The notes under the pieces: generated by a model
Database searches by the model: none
What the model saw: the letters and a program-made list of their open reading frames with translations, nothing else
What the model was told of the DNA's origin: nothing
Shown here: one piece after another, positions 1-9,669 of the stretch
Layout of the letters: the number at the start of each line of letters is the position of its first letter
Position numbering within the stretch: the first letter of the stretch is position 1
Program-made: the position numbers and the translations under genes
Assembly (NCBI RefSeq): GCF_900099835.1
Contig: NZ_FNKP01000001.1
Location: 434,001 to 498,000 of the forward strand
DNA from: Paraburkholderia fungorum
Lineage (GTDB): Bacteria; Pseudomonadota; Gammaproteobacteria; Burkholderiales; Burkholderiaceae
Direction of reading: 5' to 3'
DNA: 64,000 bases

Positions 1-776
1 TTTCGTCGTCATCTGGCTTACTTCTTCAATGTGAGGCAAAACTCTTACATAGTGCCCGCACTTTCGTATTGCCCGCAAAGGCGCCTTGAGGACGCGAAAG
101 CGCAGGCGGGCACGGACGGTGGACTGTCGTGACGCCGAAGCGCCTGGCGCCCACACGCCGGGCGTCGCAACGCCAATGCGGGGCCGAACTCCTCTGGAAA
201 CCGATTCTCAAATGCTCCTGAGGTATTGCTTGCCGGCAGCGACCTTTTCAGGCTGTGCCAGCCGGCATTGTCGGCGTGATTTCCGGACAAGATTTTCCGG
301 CGCCGCTTCAGGCCCGGCGCGGCATACGCGCATACCGGGCAATTCGTTGTCATTCTCCAGTGGGCACGTATTGTAACTGAATCACAATCCCGCACCGCAT
401 CTGGTGAAAATCCCCTTGCGGCGCACTGATATCCCGAAAATATAACGCGCGTTGAGCCAAAAAGCGATGGTAGTGCACGCTTTAATGCAACAGGGTTTTC
501 ACGCGTTTTTCACACATGCGATCTTTAAGGGACCGTTCGGCCACTCACGCACGTATTTAGCAGATGATTAACGCCATCTGCGATTTATTTTGCGTCGATA
601 CCGATGTCGTGGGAATTAGCATATTGCGTGCCGCCCGGTAGATGCGACACGGTGGATCTGCTTTTCCGGTTAAGGCGGTTCGGCGAATCACGAGGGGTGC
701 AAAAAGCACAAACAGTGCAAAAGATGCCACCCGCAACGCGCCGAACGCGCTAACCCATTCACTTATGCGAGCCCGC
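1..776. other. Gene-free stretch at window edge
   Basis: No frame here has convincing codon use or a recognisable product. The left half is GC-rich and the right half (about 380-640) is AT-richer, as expected for a promoter or leader region. A 7-bp inverted repeat (GCAGATG / CATCTGC) spans 560-581. It probably serves a gene beyond the left edge and the 3' end of the GTPase gene that stops at 777. Confidence 0.5.
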
Positions 777-1880
777 TCAGGCGAGGCAGGCGTCCAGACC
801 GTCGGTGATCAGGTCTTGCGGCAGTTCGATGCCGATAAACACCATCTTGTTGGTCTTTTTCTCGATCGGCTGCCATTTGGCGGCCAGATCGCTGCCCATC
901 ATCTGATGTACGCCCTGGAACACGACCTTGCGATCCACGCCCTTCATATACAGCACGCCCTTGTAGCGCAGCAGGCGTTCACCGTAAATCTGCAGGATGC
1001 CGCCGAGGAAGTCTTCGAGCTTGTTCGGATCGAACGGGCGGTCGTTGCGGTACACGAACGACTTGATCTTGTCGTCGTGATGCGCGTGATGGTGATGTCC
1101 GTGGTCGTGGCCTTCGTGGTCGCACTTGCCGTGGTCGTGATCGCAATTTTCGTGATCGTGCCCGGCGTGATCCGCGTGCGTATGGCCGTGCTCGTCATGC
1201 GCGTGAGCGTGGCTGTGTGCGTGTTCGTCCTCGACGAGGAAGTCCGGATCGATTTCGAGCTTCGAATTCAGGTTGAAACCGCGCAGGTCGAAGATTTCCT
1301 TGATGTCCGCTTCGCCGAAATTGACGGTCTTGACCGCGGCGCGCGGGTTCATGTGAAGCAGGCGGTGACGCAGGTCGTCTACGTGCTTTTCGTCGACCAG
1401 ATCGGCCTTCGTGATGAACAGGCGATCGGCGAAACCGACCTGGCGCTGTACCACTTCGTGCTCGTCGAGCTGATGGTTCGCATGCTTCGCGTCGACCAGC
1501 GTGATGATCGCGTCGAGCAGGTATTCGCTGGCGATCTGGTCGTCCATGAAGAAGGTCTGCGCGACCGGGCCCGGATTGGCAAGGCCGGTCGTTTCGATCA
1601 CGACGCGGTCGAAATCGACCAGACCCGAGACCTTTTGCGATGCCAGATCGCCGAGCACGCGCGACAGGTCGCCGCGAATCGTGCAGCAGATGCAGCCGTT
1701 GCTCATCTGGATGATCTGCTCGCTCGTGTCCTGCACGAGAATTTCGTTGTCGATGTTCTCTTCGCCGAACTCGTTCTCGATCACGGCGATCTTCATGCCG
1801 TGCTTTTCATTCAGGATGCGCTTGAGCAGGGTCGTTTTGCCGCTGCCGAGAAAGCCGGTCAGGATGGTGACTGGGATCAT
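777..1880 (-). CDS. CobW/COG0523 family GTPase, His-rich metallochaperone type
   Basis: This 367-residue protein belongs to the G3E GTPases, which insert or ferry metals such as zinc, cobalt or nickel. The Walker A loop GSGKT is at residues 12-16. The metal-binding CxCC motif (NGCICC) is at 61-66 and a TKAD nucleotide-specificity motif at 158-161. The CobW C-terminal domain follows from about residue 270. Between the two domains, residues 219-268 hold 22 histidines plus two cysteines, a metal-binding linker typical of the zinc-related subgroup. It is the last gene of the minus-strand run, 190 bp after rlmI. Cytoplasmic zinc handling is the likeliest role, but metal and client cannot be read from sequence. 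No Zur box was recognised upstream. Confidence 0.9.
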   Translation of the reverse strand: MIPVTILTGFLGSGKTTLLKRILNEKHGMKIAVIENEFGEENIDNEILVQDTSEQIIQMSNGCICCTIRGDLSRVLGDLASQKVSGLVDFDRVVIETTGLANPGPVAQTFFMDDQIASEYLLDAIITLVDAKHANHQLDEHEVVQRQVGFADRLFITKADLVDEKHVDDLRHRLLHMNPRAAVKTVNFGEADIKEIFDLRGFNLNSKLEIDPDFLVEDEHAHSHAHAHDEHGHTHADHAGHDHENCDHDHGKCDHEGHDHGHHHHAHHDDKIKSFVYRNDRPFDPNKLEDFLGGILQIYGERLLRYKGVLYMKGVDRKVVFQGVHQMMGSDLAAKWQPIEKKTNKMVFIGIELPQDLITDGLDACLA

Positions 1881-2070
1881 GTTGGTCGCCTGTATGTACG
1901 TGAAACGGTGCGTAATTGGGTGAATTCGCGGTCGGTAAGCGGGCGCGGCAGCCTCGCGGCGCGCAGCCCTGTCCAGCCGGTTATTGAAACATATCTGCCG
2001 GGCCTGCGCTGGCGAGCCGCAATGCGCGACGCCATCGGCGGCCTGAAATAGCCATAGGAACTATGGGCGA

Positions 2071-3273
2071 TCAGGCGATTTGCAACAGCAGGCCCTTGAG
2101 GTATTCGCCTTCCGGGAAAGCCGTCAACAGCGGATGATCCACACCCGCGCCGAGGCGCTTCAGAATGCGGGCGTCGACGCGGGCGTCGGCAGCCGCGCTG
2201 GAGACGATCTTCTGGAACAACTCCGAGTCGATCGCGCCGGAGCACGAGTAGGTGAACAGCAAGCCGCCCGGGCGCAGCAGTTTCAGGCCGGTCAGGTTGA
2301 TGTCTTTATAAGCACGTGACGCGCGGTCCACGTGTTCTTTCGACGGTGCGAATTTCGGCGGATCGAGCACGATCAGGTCGAAACGCTCGCCTTCGTCGTA
2401 CAGACGGCGCAGCGTCTTGAACGCGTCGGCGTCGAGCCACGTGGCGCGTTCGGCGTCGAAGCCGTTGGCCGCGACGTTCTGCTGGGCCAACGTCAGAGCT
2501 TCACCCGATGAATCGACCGAAACCACGCGCTTGGCGCCGCCCTTCAGCGCCGCCAGCGAGAAACCGCCGGTGTAGCAGAAGCAGTTCAGCACCTCGCGAT
2601 CCTGCGCGAGTTGTTGCACCAGCAGGCGGTTGTCGCGCTGATCGACGTAGAAGCCGGTCTTATGGCCGTTGAGCACGTCGACGTGATAGCGCACGCCGTT
2701 TTCGCTAGCGATCAGCTTGTCCGACGGCGGTTCGCCCGCCAGCACGCCGGTGATCTGCTCAAGCCCTTCCTTCTGGCGGATCGACACGTCCGAGCGCTCG
2801 TAGACGTTCGGGCAACCGGTCGCGCCGACCAGCGCCGCGACGATCGCTTCCTTCCACGCTTCGACGCCCGTCGCCATGAACTGGCAGACCAGCTGGCTGC
2901 GCTGACCTTCGTCTTCGGCGACGTAGTGATCGACGATCAGGCCGGGCAGGCCGTCCGCTTCGCCGAAAATCAGCCGCACTGCGCCGGTGTCGTGGACCAT
3001 CGTCTGACGATGTGCGAGCGCGCGCTGCACGCGGCGCTTGAAGAACGCGTGGTCGATCGGCTCGCTTTCGTCGAAGCTCCACACGCGGGCGCGGATCTGC
3101 GAATGCGGGCTGTAGGCGGCGCGTGCGAGGAAGCGGCCGTCGTGCGCGCGCACCAGCACGGTCGCGCCGGGCGCGGGATTGCCGTCGACGCGGTCGATCG
3201 CGTTGGCATAGACCCACGGGTGGCGGCGCAGCAGCGACTTTTCTTTCGACGGTTTGAGCGTAACGGTATTCAT
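2071..3273 (-). CDS. rlmI: 23S rRNA (cytosine-C5) methyltransferase, RlmI type
   Basis: The 400-residue protein has an N-terminal PUA-like RNA-binding part (about 1-75, starting MNTVTLKP) followed by a Rossmann methyltransferase domain. The SAM-binding segment NCFCYTGGFS lies near residue 230 and DPPKF near 305, followed by a YSCSG motif. Length and architecture match RlmI/YccW, which makes m5C1962 in E. coli 23S rRNA. The assignment to that exact base is family knowledge, not visible here. It starts 118 bp after xerC on the same strand and probably belongs to the same transcript or has a weak internal promoter. Confidence 0.88.
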   Translation of the reverse strand: MNTVTLKPSKEKSLLRRHPWVYANAIDRVDGNPAPGATVLVRAHDGRFLARAAYSPHSQIRARVWSFDESEPIDHAFFKRRVQRALAHRQTMVHDTGAVRLIFGEADGLPGLIVDHYVAEDEGQRSQLVCQFMATGVEAWKEAIVAALVGATGCPNVYERSDVSIRQKEGLEQITGVLAGEPPSDKLIASENGVRYHVDVLNGHKTGFYVDQRDNRLLVQQLAQDREVLNCFCYTGGFSLAALKGGAKRVVSVDSSGEALTLAQQNVAANGFDAERATWLDADAFKTLRRLYDEGERFDLIVLDPPKFAPSKEHVDRASRAYKDINLTGLKLLRPGGLLFTYSCSGAIDSELFQKIVSSAAADARVDARILKRLGAGVDHPLLTAFPEGEYLKGLLLQIA

Positions 3274-3391
3274 CAGGATGTCAGCAGGGCAATGAGCGGT
3301 GAACGATTAACCAGGTGGCGGGGTGGCCGGATGGCAAAACGCTCACGGCGGGGACAGCGAAAAGGGGACGACAAAACCGCAAAAAGCGGCG

Positions 3392-4318
3392 TCAGTCGCG
3401 TTTTTTGGCGCGCGGATGCGCCTGATCGTAGACCTTGGCGAGATGCTGGAAATCGAGCCCGGTATAAACCTGCGTCGCGGTGATGCTGGCGTGGCCGAGC
3501 AACTCCTGAACGGCGCGCAGATCGCCGCTCGACTGCAGCACGTGCGTGGCGAACGAATGCCGCAACACGTGCGGATGCACGTTGGCGGGAATGCCGGCAG
3601 CCAGCGCCGCGCGCTTCACGCGGTCTCGCACGACATTCGGCGACAGCCGGTTGCCGCGCGCCGACAGAAAGAGCGGATGCGGATCGTGCTTCACCATCTG
3701 GTCGCGCACCGCGAGCCAGGCTCGCAAAGCTTCCAGCGCCTTGCTGCCGACCGGCACGAGGCGGCGTCGGTTGCCCTTGCCGAGCACTTCGACTTCGGCG
3801 GAATCCAGCTTGAGCCAGCCGGCGGAGCGGTAGCCGTCGGCGTCGGTGTACCGCGCGTCGAGACCGACCAGTTCCGCGAGACGCAGCCCGGACGAGTAGA
3901 ACAGTTCGAGGATCGCATCATCGCGCAAACCTTCCGCCGATTCAGGGCGCGGGCTGTCCATCAGGCGCGCGGTGTCGTCGACGGAGAGGGCTTTGGGCAG
4001 CGTCTTGGCCTGCTTCGGCGCGCGCACGGCGGCGACGGGGTTGGCCGGCAGATCGATGCGGCCGGCGAGCCAGCGATAAAACGCGCGCCACGCCGACAAC
4101 CGGTGGCTGATCGAGCGAGCCGTCAGTCCGCCCGCGTGCGCTCGCGATACGGCGCCGCGAATGTCCACGGCGGTGAGGCTTTCCAGCGGCCGGCCTTTGG
4201 CCAGCAACCGGAGTTCTTCGAGTTCGTGCGCGTAGCCGCGCAGCGTATGCGCCGACAGCCGCCGCTCATGTTCGAGATTCGACAGATAAGCGGCGATCGG
4301 GTCGGCGGCGTCGGTCAC
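3392..4318 (-). CDS. xerC: Tyrosine site-specific recombinase XerC
   Basis: XerC works with XerD at the chromosomal dif site to resolve chromosome dimers. The 308-residue protein has an N-terminal SAM-like core-binding domain (about 8-90) and a C-terminal catalytic domain. All catalytic residues are visible: Arg146 in SGLRLAEL, Lys181, His250 and Arg253 in HVLRH, His276 in GHASIT, and the nucleophile Tyr285. Its place directly after a DUF484 gene (40 bp gap) and dapF is the conserved proteobacterial xerC context, which favours XerC over XerD or an integrase. Confidence 0.95.
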   Translation of the reverse strand: MTDAADPIAAYLSNLEHERRLSAHTLRGYAHELEELRLLAKGRPLESLTAVDIRGAVSRAHAGGLTARSISHRLSAWRAFYRWLAGRIDLPANPVAAVRAPKQAKTLPKALSVDDTARLMDSPRPESAEGLRDDAILELFYSSGLRLAELVGLDARYTDADGYRSAGWLKLDSAEVEVLGKGNRRRLVPVGSKALEALRAWLAVRDQMVKHDPHPLFLSARGNRLSPNVVRDRVKRAALAAGIPANVHPHVLRHSFATHVLQSSGDLRAVQELLGHASITATQVYTGLDFQHLAKVYDQAHPRAKKRD

Positions 4319-4358
4319 GGTGGGCTTGGGCGGCGGCTGGCGCGGGATGATCGCAGGA

Positions 4359-5081
4359 TCAGCGCGGCAAAAGGCGGCTCAGCGCGGCGCTGGCCAGCGC
4401 GCCGATCTGCGTCAGGAAGTCGGTGGCCATGCCGTCGTGGAAGCGGCGTGCGTCCGCCGAGCCCATCACCAGCAAGCCGAACGTGGGCGCGTCTTCCTTG
4501 CCTTCGGGGTCGCGCAGCGCAAGCAGTGCGATCGATTCGGTGACGTGCGGCTGATCGGCTGCGCCGTTGCCGGAGGCGTTTTCATCGCTCGCTGCGTTCG
4601 CTGCCGGCATCAGCCATTGCGCGGCTTCGAAGCCCGTGTTCGCGCCGCAATACGGCGACGTGAGGCTGCTCGCGAAAATGCGCACTTCCTCGCCGGTATG
4701 ACGTGCGAAATCGGCCTGTGCGTAAGGCTCGGCGACATCCCACACGCGCAGTGCCGCTTGCGGCACGTCGAAGATTTCGCGCAAGCCGGTGGCGATGGTG
4801 CGCGGCAATGCGTACGGATCGCGCTCGCCCAGCACGCGAATGGTCCAACGGTTGAATTTCGACGCGATGCTGTCGTTCTCGTGACCGTAGCGCAGCAATT
4901 CGGCCAGGCGCCGTTCGAGATGCTTGTTCTTGTCGCGCAGCATTTCCATCTGCCGCTCCTGCAGCGACACCGCGGCTTTGCCATGCGGGTTCGCAAGCCG
5001 GATAGTCGCGAGCATTTCCGCGTGGTCGGCGAAGAATTCGGGGGTGGCGAGCAGGTAGTCGGCGACTTCGCGATCGTTCAT
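4359..5081 (-). CDS. DUF484 family protein (GAF-like)
   Basis: A 240-residue soluble protein of the DUF484 family, known mainly from its conserved place between dapF and xerC (E. coli yigA). A short helical N-terminus (MNDREVADYLLATPEFF) and a charged coiled-coil-like stretch (about 38-65) precede a GAF-like domain. I chose the ATG at 5081 because family members begin at this motif. A TTG at 5132 would add 17 residues but has no ribosome binding site and runs through a hairpin (about 5106-5120). Function is unknown. Confidence 0.85.
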   Translation of the reverse strand: MNDREVADYLLATPEFFADHAEMLATIRLANPHGKAAVSLQERQMEMLRDKNKHLERRLAELLRYGHENDSIASKFNRWTIRVLGERDPYALPRTIATGLREIFDVPQAALRVWDVAEPYAQADFARHTGEEVRIFASSLTSPYCGANTGFEAAQWLMPAANAASDENASGNGAADQPHVTESIALLALRDPEGKEDAPTFGLLVMGSADARRFHDGMATDFLTQIGALASAALSRLLPR

Positions 5082-5233
5082 GGTTTCGGCTAAAGGACTA
5101 CGGGACGCCGCCTGAGGCGGCGCATCGGTCAATCAGTTCAGGCGGCCGTTAATCGTCGATGACGCGCGTCGATGAGACGCTACCTGCTTCGATAATCGGC
5201 CAGCCAGTCATTCAATCCGCTCGATCGGGCCGG

Positions 5234-6097
5234 TCAGTCGGCCAGCTCGATTTCGGCCGAGAAGACGGTCGCGGCGGGGCCGGCCATCAGCAACGGCTCG
5301 TTTTCCTTCGCGCTGTCCCACGTGATGGTGAGCTTGCCGCCGTGCGTGTGCACCAGCACCGGCGCATCCAGCAGACCGCGACGGATGCCCGCGGCCACCG
5401 CCGCACACGCGCCCGTGCCGCAGGCCAGCGTCTCGCCCGCGCCACGTTCGTAGACGCGCAGCTTGACCTCGCTACGGCCGACGATCTGCATGAAGCCCGC
5501 GTTCACCCGCTGCGGAAAGCGCGCATGCTTCTCGATCACCGGACCTTCGACCAGCACCGGGAATGCCTCGACGTCGTCGACGATCTGCACCGCGTGCGGA
5601 TTGCCCATCGACACCACTGAAATCCAGCGGGTCGTGCCGTTCACGTCGAGCGGCCAGAGCGTGTCCGCGCCTTCGCGGCGGCCCACGATCCCTTTGGTGG
5701 CGAACGGCACGCGTTCCGGTTCGAACACCGGCGCGCCCATGTCGACCAGCACTTCGCCGTTTTCCTGCATGGTCAGCGTGATGGTGCCGTTCTGCACCTG
5801 CACGCGCACTGTGCGTTGATCGGTGAGGCCGTTGTCGCGCACGAACTTGACGAAGCAGCGCGCGCCGTTGCCGCAATGCTCGACTTCGCCACCGTCGCAA
5901 TTGAAGATGCGGTACCTGAAATCGACGCCTTCAATGGTGGGCTTTTCGACCAGCAGAAGCTGGTCGGCGCCGACGCCGAAATGCCGGTCCGCGAGCGCGC
6001 GCACCTGCGCCGGCGTCAGGTTGACCGGTTGGGTGTAGCCGTCGAGCACGACAAAGTCGTTGCCCGCGCCGTGCATTTTGGTGAATTTCAATTTCAT
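5234..6097 (-). CDS. dapF: Diaminopimelate epimerase
   Basis: DapF interconverts LL- and meso-diaminopimelate in lysine and peptidoglycan synthesis, using a cofactor-free two-cysteine mechanism. The start [15 protein letters not shown] is typical. Both catalytic cysteines are present: Cys75 in HCGNGARC and Cys226 in LACGTGAC. The length is 287 residues, slightly longer than the 274 of E. coli. It lies between lpxL (113 bp upstream) and the DUF484 gene (152 bp downstream). Confidence 0.97.
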   Translation of the reverse strand: MKLKFTKMHGAGNDFVVLDGYTQPVNLTPAQVRALADRHFGVGADQLLLVEKPTIEGVDFRYRIFNCDGGEVEHCGNGARCFVKFVRDNGLTDQRTVRVQVQNGTITLTMQENGEVLVDMGAPVFEPERVPFATKGIVGRREGADTLWPLDVNGTTRWISVVSMGNPHAVQIVDDVEAFPVLVEGPVIEKHARFPQRVNAGFMQIVGRSEVKLRVYERGAGETLACGTGACAAVAAGIRRGLLDAPVLVHTHGGKLTITWDSAKENEPLLMAGPAATVFSAEIELAD

Positions 6098-6127
6098 CGC
6101 GCTATTGTAAGTGACGCGCCCGCGGGT

Positions 6128-6168
6128 GCGCCGAACGCCGCATTATTTCCGCGTTCGGGCGCTTTTTT
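6128..6168 (+). terminator. Terminator-like hairpin, sense to plus strand, just upstream of dapF
   Basis: A GC-rich stem (6128-6138 pairing with 6151-6162, one bulge) is followed by six T on the plus strand. The flanking genes lpxL and dapF both run on the minus strand, so the element points against them. It may stop antisense transcription, or the fold may matter in the lpxL-dapF mRNA. Confidence 0.4.
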
Positions 6169-6210
6169 CGCGGACTCGGTGGATTACGTTGGGCGTGCCG
6201 GTCGTGCCGA

Positions 6211-7095
6211 TCAATAAACGCTCGGGTCGCCTGGCGGCCGGGTCTTGAAGCGCTTGTGCACCCAGTAATACTGCTCGGGAATCAAAGGAATCTGTTCTTC
6301 GAGAAACGCGTTCATTCGACGTGCGTCCGCGTCGTCGTCGCCGGTCGGATAGTTGTCCCACGGCTTGAACACCTTCAGCCGATAACCCTTGTAGTTCGGC
6401 AGCACCTCGCCGATGAACGGCACGACCTGCGCATGCCCGACCTTCGCGAGACGTCCCACGGCGGTCAGCGTGCAGGTCGGCACACCGAAAAAGGGCACGA
6501 AGGTGGAATTGCGCGCGCCGTAATCCATGTCCGCGCCGAGCATCACCGGTTTGCGTTCGCGCAGCCAGCGCAGCACGATGCGCGCGCTGTCGGCGCGGCT
6601 CGCCATATCCGCGCCGAAACGCGCCCGCGCCGCTTTGGCGACTTCGTCGAGTTCATGGTTCGACATCGGCTGATAAAGCGAACCGCACTGGCGCTTGAGC
6701 GAGTAATTCAGAAAGATCGAGCCAGCCTCGATGCCCACAAAGTGAAAGCCGAGCAGCAGCGTAGGCGGCATATCCGGGTCCGTCAGATCGATTTCGCTGT
6801 CCACCTGGACCAGCTTCTCGAGCTTTTTCGCGGAGCCGAACCACTGCACGCTGCGCTCCAGATAGCTGCGGATCGCGTGGCGAAAATGCTTCTGCGCGAC
6901 GTCTTCGCGGCGCTCGTCGCTCCATTCCGGGAAGCACAACTTCAGATTGATATGAACGATGCGCTTGCGCCGGCTCGGAATCTGATAGAGCAGCCAGCCG
7001 AGGCCGTCACCGAGACGGGCGATGAACCCGTACGGCAGCAGCGCGAAAAGTTTTAGCAACCCGATCGCGAGCTTCACCCCATATCGGCTCAGCAT
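6211..7095 (-). CDS. lpxL: Lipid A biosynthesis acyltransferase (LpxL/HtrB family)
   Basis: This inner-membrane enzyme transfers a secondary acyl chain from acyl-ACP to the lipid A precursor. One N-terminal membrane segment (VKLAIGLLKLFALLPYGF) anchors it, and the family HX4E catalytic motif appears as HFVGIE in GFHFVGIEAG. The ATG at 7095 is preferred because GGAGG lies 4 nt upstream and gives the usual 294-residue length. The frame extends to 7176, but that extension lies close to the divergent metK promoter. Chain-length specificity and lpxL versus lpxM identity cannot be set from sequence. Confidence 0.88.
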   Translation of the reverse strand: MLSRYGVKLAIGLLKLFALLPYGFIARLGDGLGWLLYQIPSRRKRIVHINLKLCFPEWSDERREDVAQKHFRHAIRSYLERSVQWFGSAKKLEKLVQVDSEIDLTDPDMPPTLLLGFHFVGIEAGSIFLNYSLKRQCGSLYQPMSNHELDEVAKAARARFGADMASRADSARIVLRWLRERKPVMLGADMDYGARNSTFVPFFGVPTCTLTAVGRLAKVGHAQVVPFIGEVLPNYKGYRLKVFKPWDNYPTGDDDADARRMNAFLEEQIPLIPEQYYWVHKRFKTRPPGDPSVY

Positions 7096-7178
7096 GCGGC
7101 CTCCGAAAAGGAGGGGTGACACGTAACGGGTTTCAGGAAAGCGGAAAAGTTGTCGTAATACCGCACTCGTGGACACTC

Positions 7179-7206
7179 TGTGACAATCAATGGAAGTCGC
7201 TATAAT
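7179..7206 (+). promoter_or_regulatory. Probable metK promoter
   Basis: A perfect TATAAT lies at 7201-7206 with weak -35-like sequence (TGTGAC at 7179-7184, spacer 16) upstream. Transcription from here would give metK a leader of roughly 170 nt. A frame on the opposite strand stops being useful as lpxL at 7095, which leaves room for divergent promoters. Confidence 0.5.
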
Positions 7207-7382
7207 AAGGGCTTCGCCGAGTTAATAGACAACTTGCGGGGCGAAGCTGGCAGGTGCGATCCACGTGTTAATCGTGTGAAAAGCGCCGGTCGGTCAGGTA
7301 ATCCGCTAAAGCGTCGCCGCTTCAGACTCCCGAAGCTGGCTACGTGAAACTCAACCGTAACCACACAACAGGAGTCTGCAAC

Positions 7383-8573
7383 GTGGCAAACGACTATCTC
7401 TTCACTTCCGAATCCGTCTCCGAAGGCCATCCCGACAAAGTCGCGGACCAGATTTCGGACGCCATTCTCGACGCCATCCTCGCGCAGGACAAATATTCGC
7501 GTGTCGCAGCCGAAACGCTGTGCAACACGGGTCTCGTCGTGCTGGCCGGTGAAATCACCACGACCGCGAACGTCGATTACATCCAGGTCGCGCGCAACAC
7601 GATCAAGCGCATCGGCTACGACAACACCGACTACGGCATCGACTACCGCGGCTGCGCGGTGCTCGTCGCGTACGACAAGCAATCGCCGGACATCGCCCAG
7701 GGCGTGGACCGCGCGCACGACAACAACCTCGATCAAGGCGCTGGCGACCAGGGCCTGATGTTCGGCTATGCGTGTGAAGAAACGCCGGAACTGATGCCGT
7801 TGCCGATCCACCTGTCGCACCGTCTGGTCGAGCGTCAGGCGAATCTGCGCCGTGACGGCCGTTTGCCGTGGCTGCGCCCGGATGCGAAGTCGCAGGTCAC
7901 CGTGCGTTACGTCGACGGCAAGCCGCATTCGATCGACACCGTCGTGCTGTCCACGCAGCATTCGCCGGACATCGATCTGAACACGCTGCGCGAAGCTGTG
8001 ATCGAAGAAGTCATCAAGCCGACGTTGCCGGCTGACCTGATCAAGGGCGACATCAAGTTCCTGGTGAACCCGACCGGCCGTTTCGTGATTGGCGGTCCGC
8101 AAGGCGACTGCGGTCTGACGGGCCGCAAGATCATCGTCGATACGTACGGCGGTGCTGCTCCGCACGGCGGCGGCGCGTTCTCGGGCAAGGACCCGTCGAA
8201 GGTCGACCGTTCGGCGGCTTACGCCGGCCGTTACGTCGCGAAGAACATCGTGGCCGCTGGTCTGGCTTCGCGCTGCCTGATTCAGGTTTCGTACGCGATC
8301 GGCGTGGCTCAGCCGACCTCGGTCATGGTCAACACGTTCGGCACGGGCCGCGTGTCGGATGCGACGATCACGCGTCTGGTGCAGGAGCATTTCGACCTGC
8401 GTCCGAAGGGCATCATCCAGATGCTGGACCTGCTGCGTCCGATCTACGAGAAGAGCGCTGCGTATGGCCACTTCGGCCGCGAAGAGCCGGAATTCACGTG
8501 GGAAGCCACCGACAAGGCTCTGGCACTCGCCGAAGCCGCCGGCACGGAACCGGTTGCCGCGCTGGCTGAATAA
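7383..8573 (+). CDS. metK: S-adenosylmethionine synthetase
   Basis: MetK makes S-adenosylmethionine from methionine and ATP. The GTG at 7383 is the likely start: AGGAG lies about 10 nt upstream and the protein then begins [20 protein letters not shown], giving the usual 396 residues. In-frame codons from 7344 would add 13 non-conserved residues. Signature segments are GHPDKV near the N-terminus, [12 protein letters not shown] near residue 120 and [14 protein letters not shown] near 270. It is transcribed alone, divergent from lpxL, and ends in a strong terminator. Confidence 0.98.
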   Translation: MANDYLFTSESVSEGHPDKVADQISDAILDAILAQDKYSRVAAETLCNTGLVVLAGEITTTANVDYIQVARNTIKRIGYDNTDYGIDYRGCAVLVAYDKQSPDIAQGVDRAHDNNLDQGAGDQGLMFGYACEETPELMPLPIHLSHRLVERQANLRRDGRLPWLRPDAKSQVTVRYVDGKPHSIDTVVLSTQHSPDIDLNTLREAVIEEVIKPTLPADLIKGDIKFLVNPTGRFVIGGPQGDCGLTGRKIIVDTYGGAAPHGGGAFSGKDPSKVDRSAAYAGRYVAKNIVAAGLASRCLIQVSYAIGVAQPTSVMVNTFGTGRVSDATITRLVQEHFDLRPKGIIQMLDLLRPIYEKSAAYGHFGREEPEFTWEATDKALALAEAAGTEPVAALAE

Positions 8574-8605
8574 GCGCTAGCCGCACACGTTTCAGAAGCG
8601 AAAAA

Positions 8606-8637
8606 CCCCGCACGGCGAAAGCCGTGCGGGGTTTTTT
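8606..8637 (+). terminator. Rho-independent terminator of metK
   Basis: A perfect 11-bp stem (CCCCGCACGGC / GCCGTGCGGGG) with a GAAA tetraloop is followed by six T, 32 bp after the metK stop codon. Confidence 0.95.
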
Positions 8638-8828
8638 GTTGCCGGTTGCGTTGCGCTGAACAGCAGCGAGATGAAAGCGCGGTTTCCGTCCGAACTGCGC
8701 AAGCCAGGGTGCTCGCTTAAGCGCACCTGGATCATGCTGGTTACAGCCAATACCTGCATCGCGCTGTTTGCCGTCCAGGTCGCGCCAACGCTATTGCATC
8801 GCGTTGAAAAGCTGCTTTAACGATTCGC

Positions 8829-9197
8829 TCAGCGGCTCGAAAACGCGAACGCGAACCAGCCCGTGCTGCCGTTCGTCGACATCCGGCGCGGCTTGCGGCT
8901 CGTGTTCTTCGGCGCGGCGATGGCAATGCGCTTCTTCAGCGACAGATGCAGCGGCGTCGGTTTGCGCAGCAGCGTGCGAAGTGAAAAGCGTCGCGAACTG
9001 CCCTGCAATCGCAATGCGGAGAAGAATGTGTGGAACCACGTGCGAATGCCGTCGACGGCTTTCGCATCGCGCCACTGTTCGCCTAATGCGCGGGTGCGCG
9101 TGGCGTGGTGACGCAGCGCGCGCATCACATGACGGCGCGCAGGACGCGCCGCTTTCAGCGCGGCGCGGGTAAGACGGGTGCTCAGAAGAGTATGCAT
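8829..9197 (-). CDS. Hypothetical basic protein, 122 residues
   Basis: No family is recognised. Codon use in this frame is like the surrounding genes (CTG, GCG, CGC and GAC preferred), which supports real coding. The protein is strongly basic and Arg-rich, with a helical N-terminal part (MHTLLSTRLTRAALKAARPA) and a central QWRDAKAVDGIRTWFHTFF segment. The ATG at 9197 was chosen because codon bias weakens upstream. Its ribosome binding site is poor and an ATG at 9240 is an alternative. A second frame (8791-9075) overlaps but looks less coding. Confidence 0.5.
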   Translation of the reverse strand: MHTLLSTRLTRAALKAARPARRHVMRALRHHATRTRALGEQWRDAKAVDGIRTWFHTFFSALRLQGSSRRFSLRTLLRKPTPLHLSLKKRIAIAAPKNTSRKPRRMSTNGSTGWFAFAFSSR

Positions 9198-9669
9198 GGC
9201 TTCACAAGTGGGCAATGTGTCGCGCGACGGAAAGTGCGCCATTAGCAGCACCAAATGTGCCAATAACGGCGTCGCGATAAACGGCACGAATGCCCGGAAT
9301 TCGACTGAAAAAAGCGCGGAGGCCGACGGCTCGGGCCTTGACGGCCGGTGCACGGTGCAAAAACGCGGGAGTGACGATCAACATGCGTGCAGGCTACACG
9401 CGATTCGTGACGCCAGAAAGTCGGTTTTTACCCTGCGAATACGGGTTTTTACCGGGTTGATCGCAGCGCATACCGGATCGATCGCGCCCTTTGCGGTCGA
9501 TTATCGTGCGTGTTTGCCCATTCAACGTGCCACCCAATAAATCGCGACGCGTGAAAGTAGTGCGTAAGGCGGTAAGGTCATCGCGACTCGCGGCACGGTG
9601 AAACTGCGCGCACCGCCATCGCGCCCGTTTTACAATCGAGCATCAGTTAGTGAACAGTAACGGAACACC
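9198..9669. other. Intergenic region with two phased GGTTTTTACC repeats
   Basis: No gene is supported. The 10-bp near-palindrome GGTTTTTACC occurs at 9423-9432 and 9444-9453, 21 bp apart, about two helical turns. It lies between the divergent hypothetical gene at 8829-9197 and the PhyH gene. Confidence 0.4.

Noticed and set aside
642-2051. 469-codon open frame opposite the COG0523 GTPase gene
   Set aside because: It is the mirror of a gene with intact Walker A and CxCC motifs; its translation is repetitive Val/Arg-rich shadow sequence.
7207-7382. Known SAM or SAH riboswitch upstream of metK
   Set aside because: I could not match the leader to any class consensus; only simple inverted repeats are visible.
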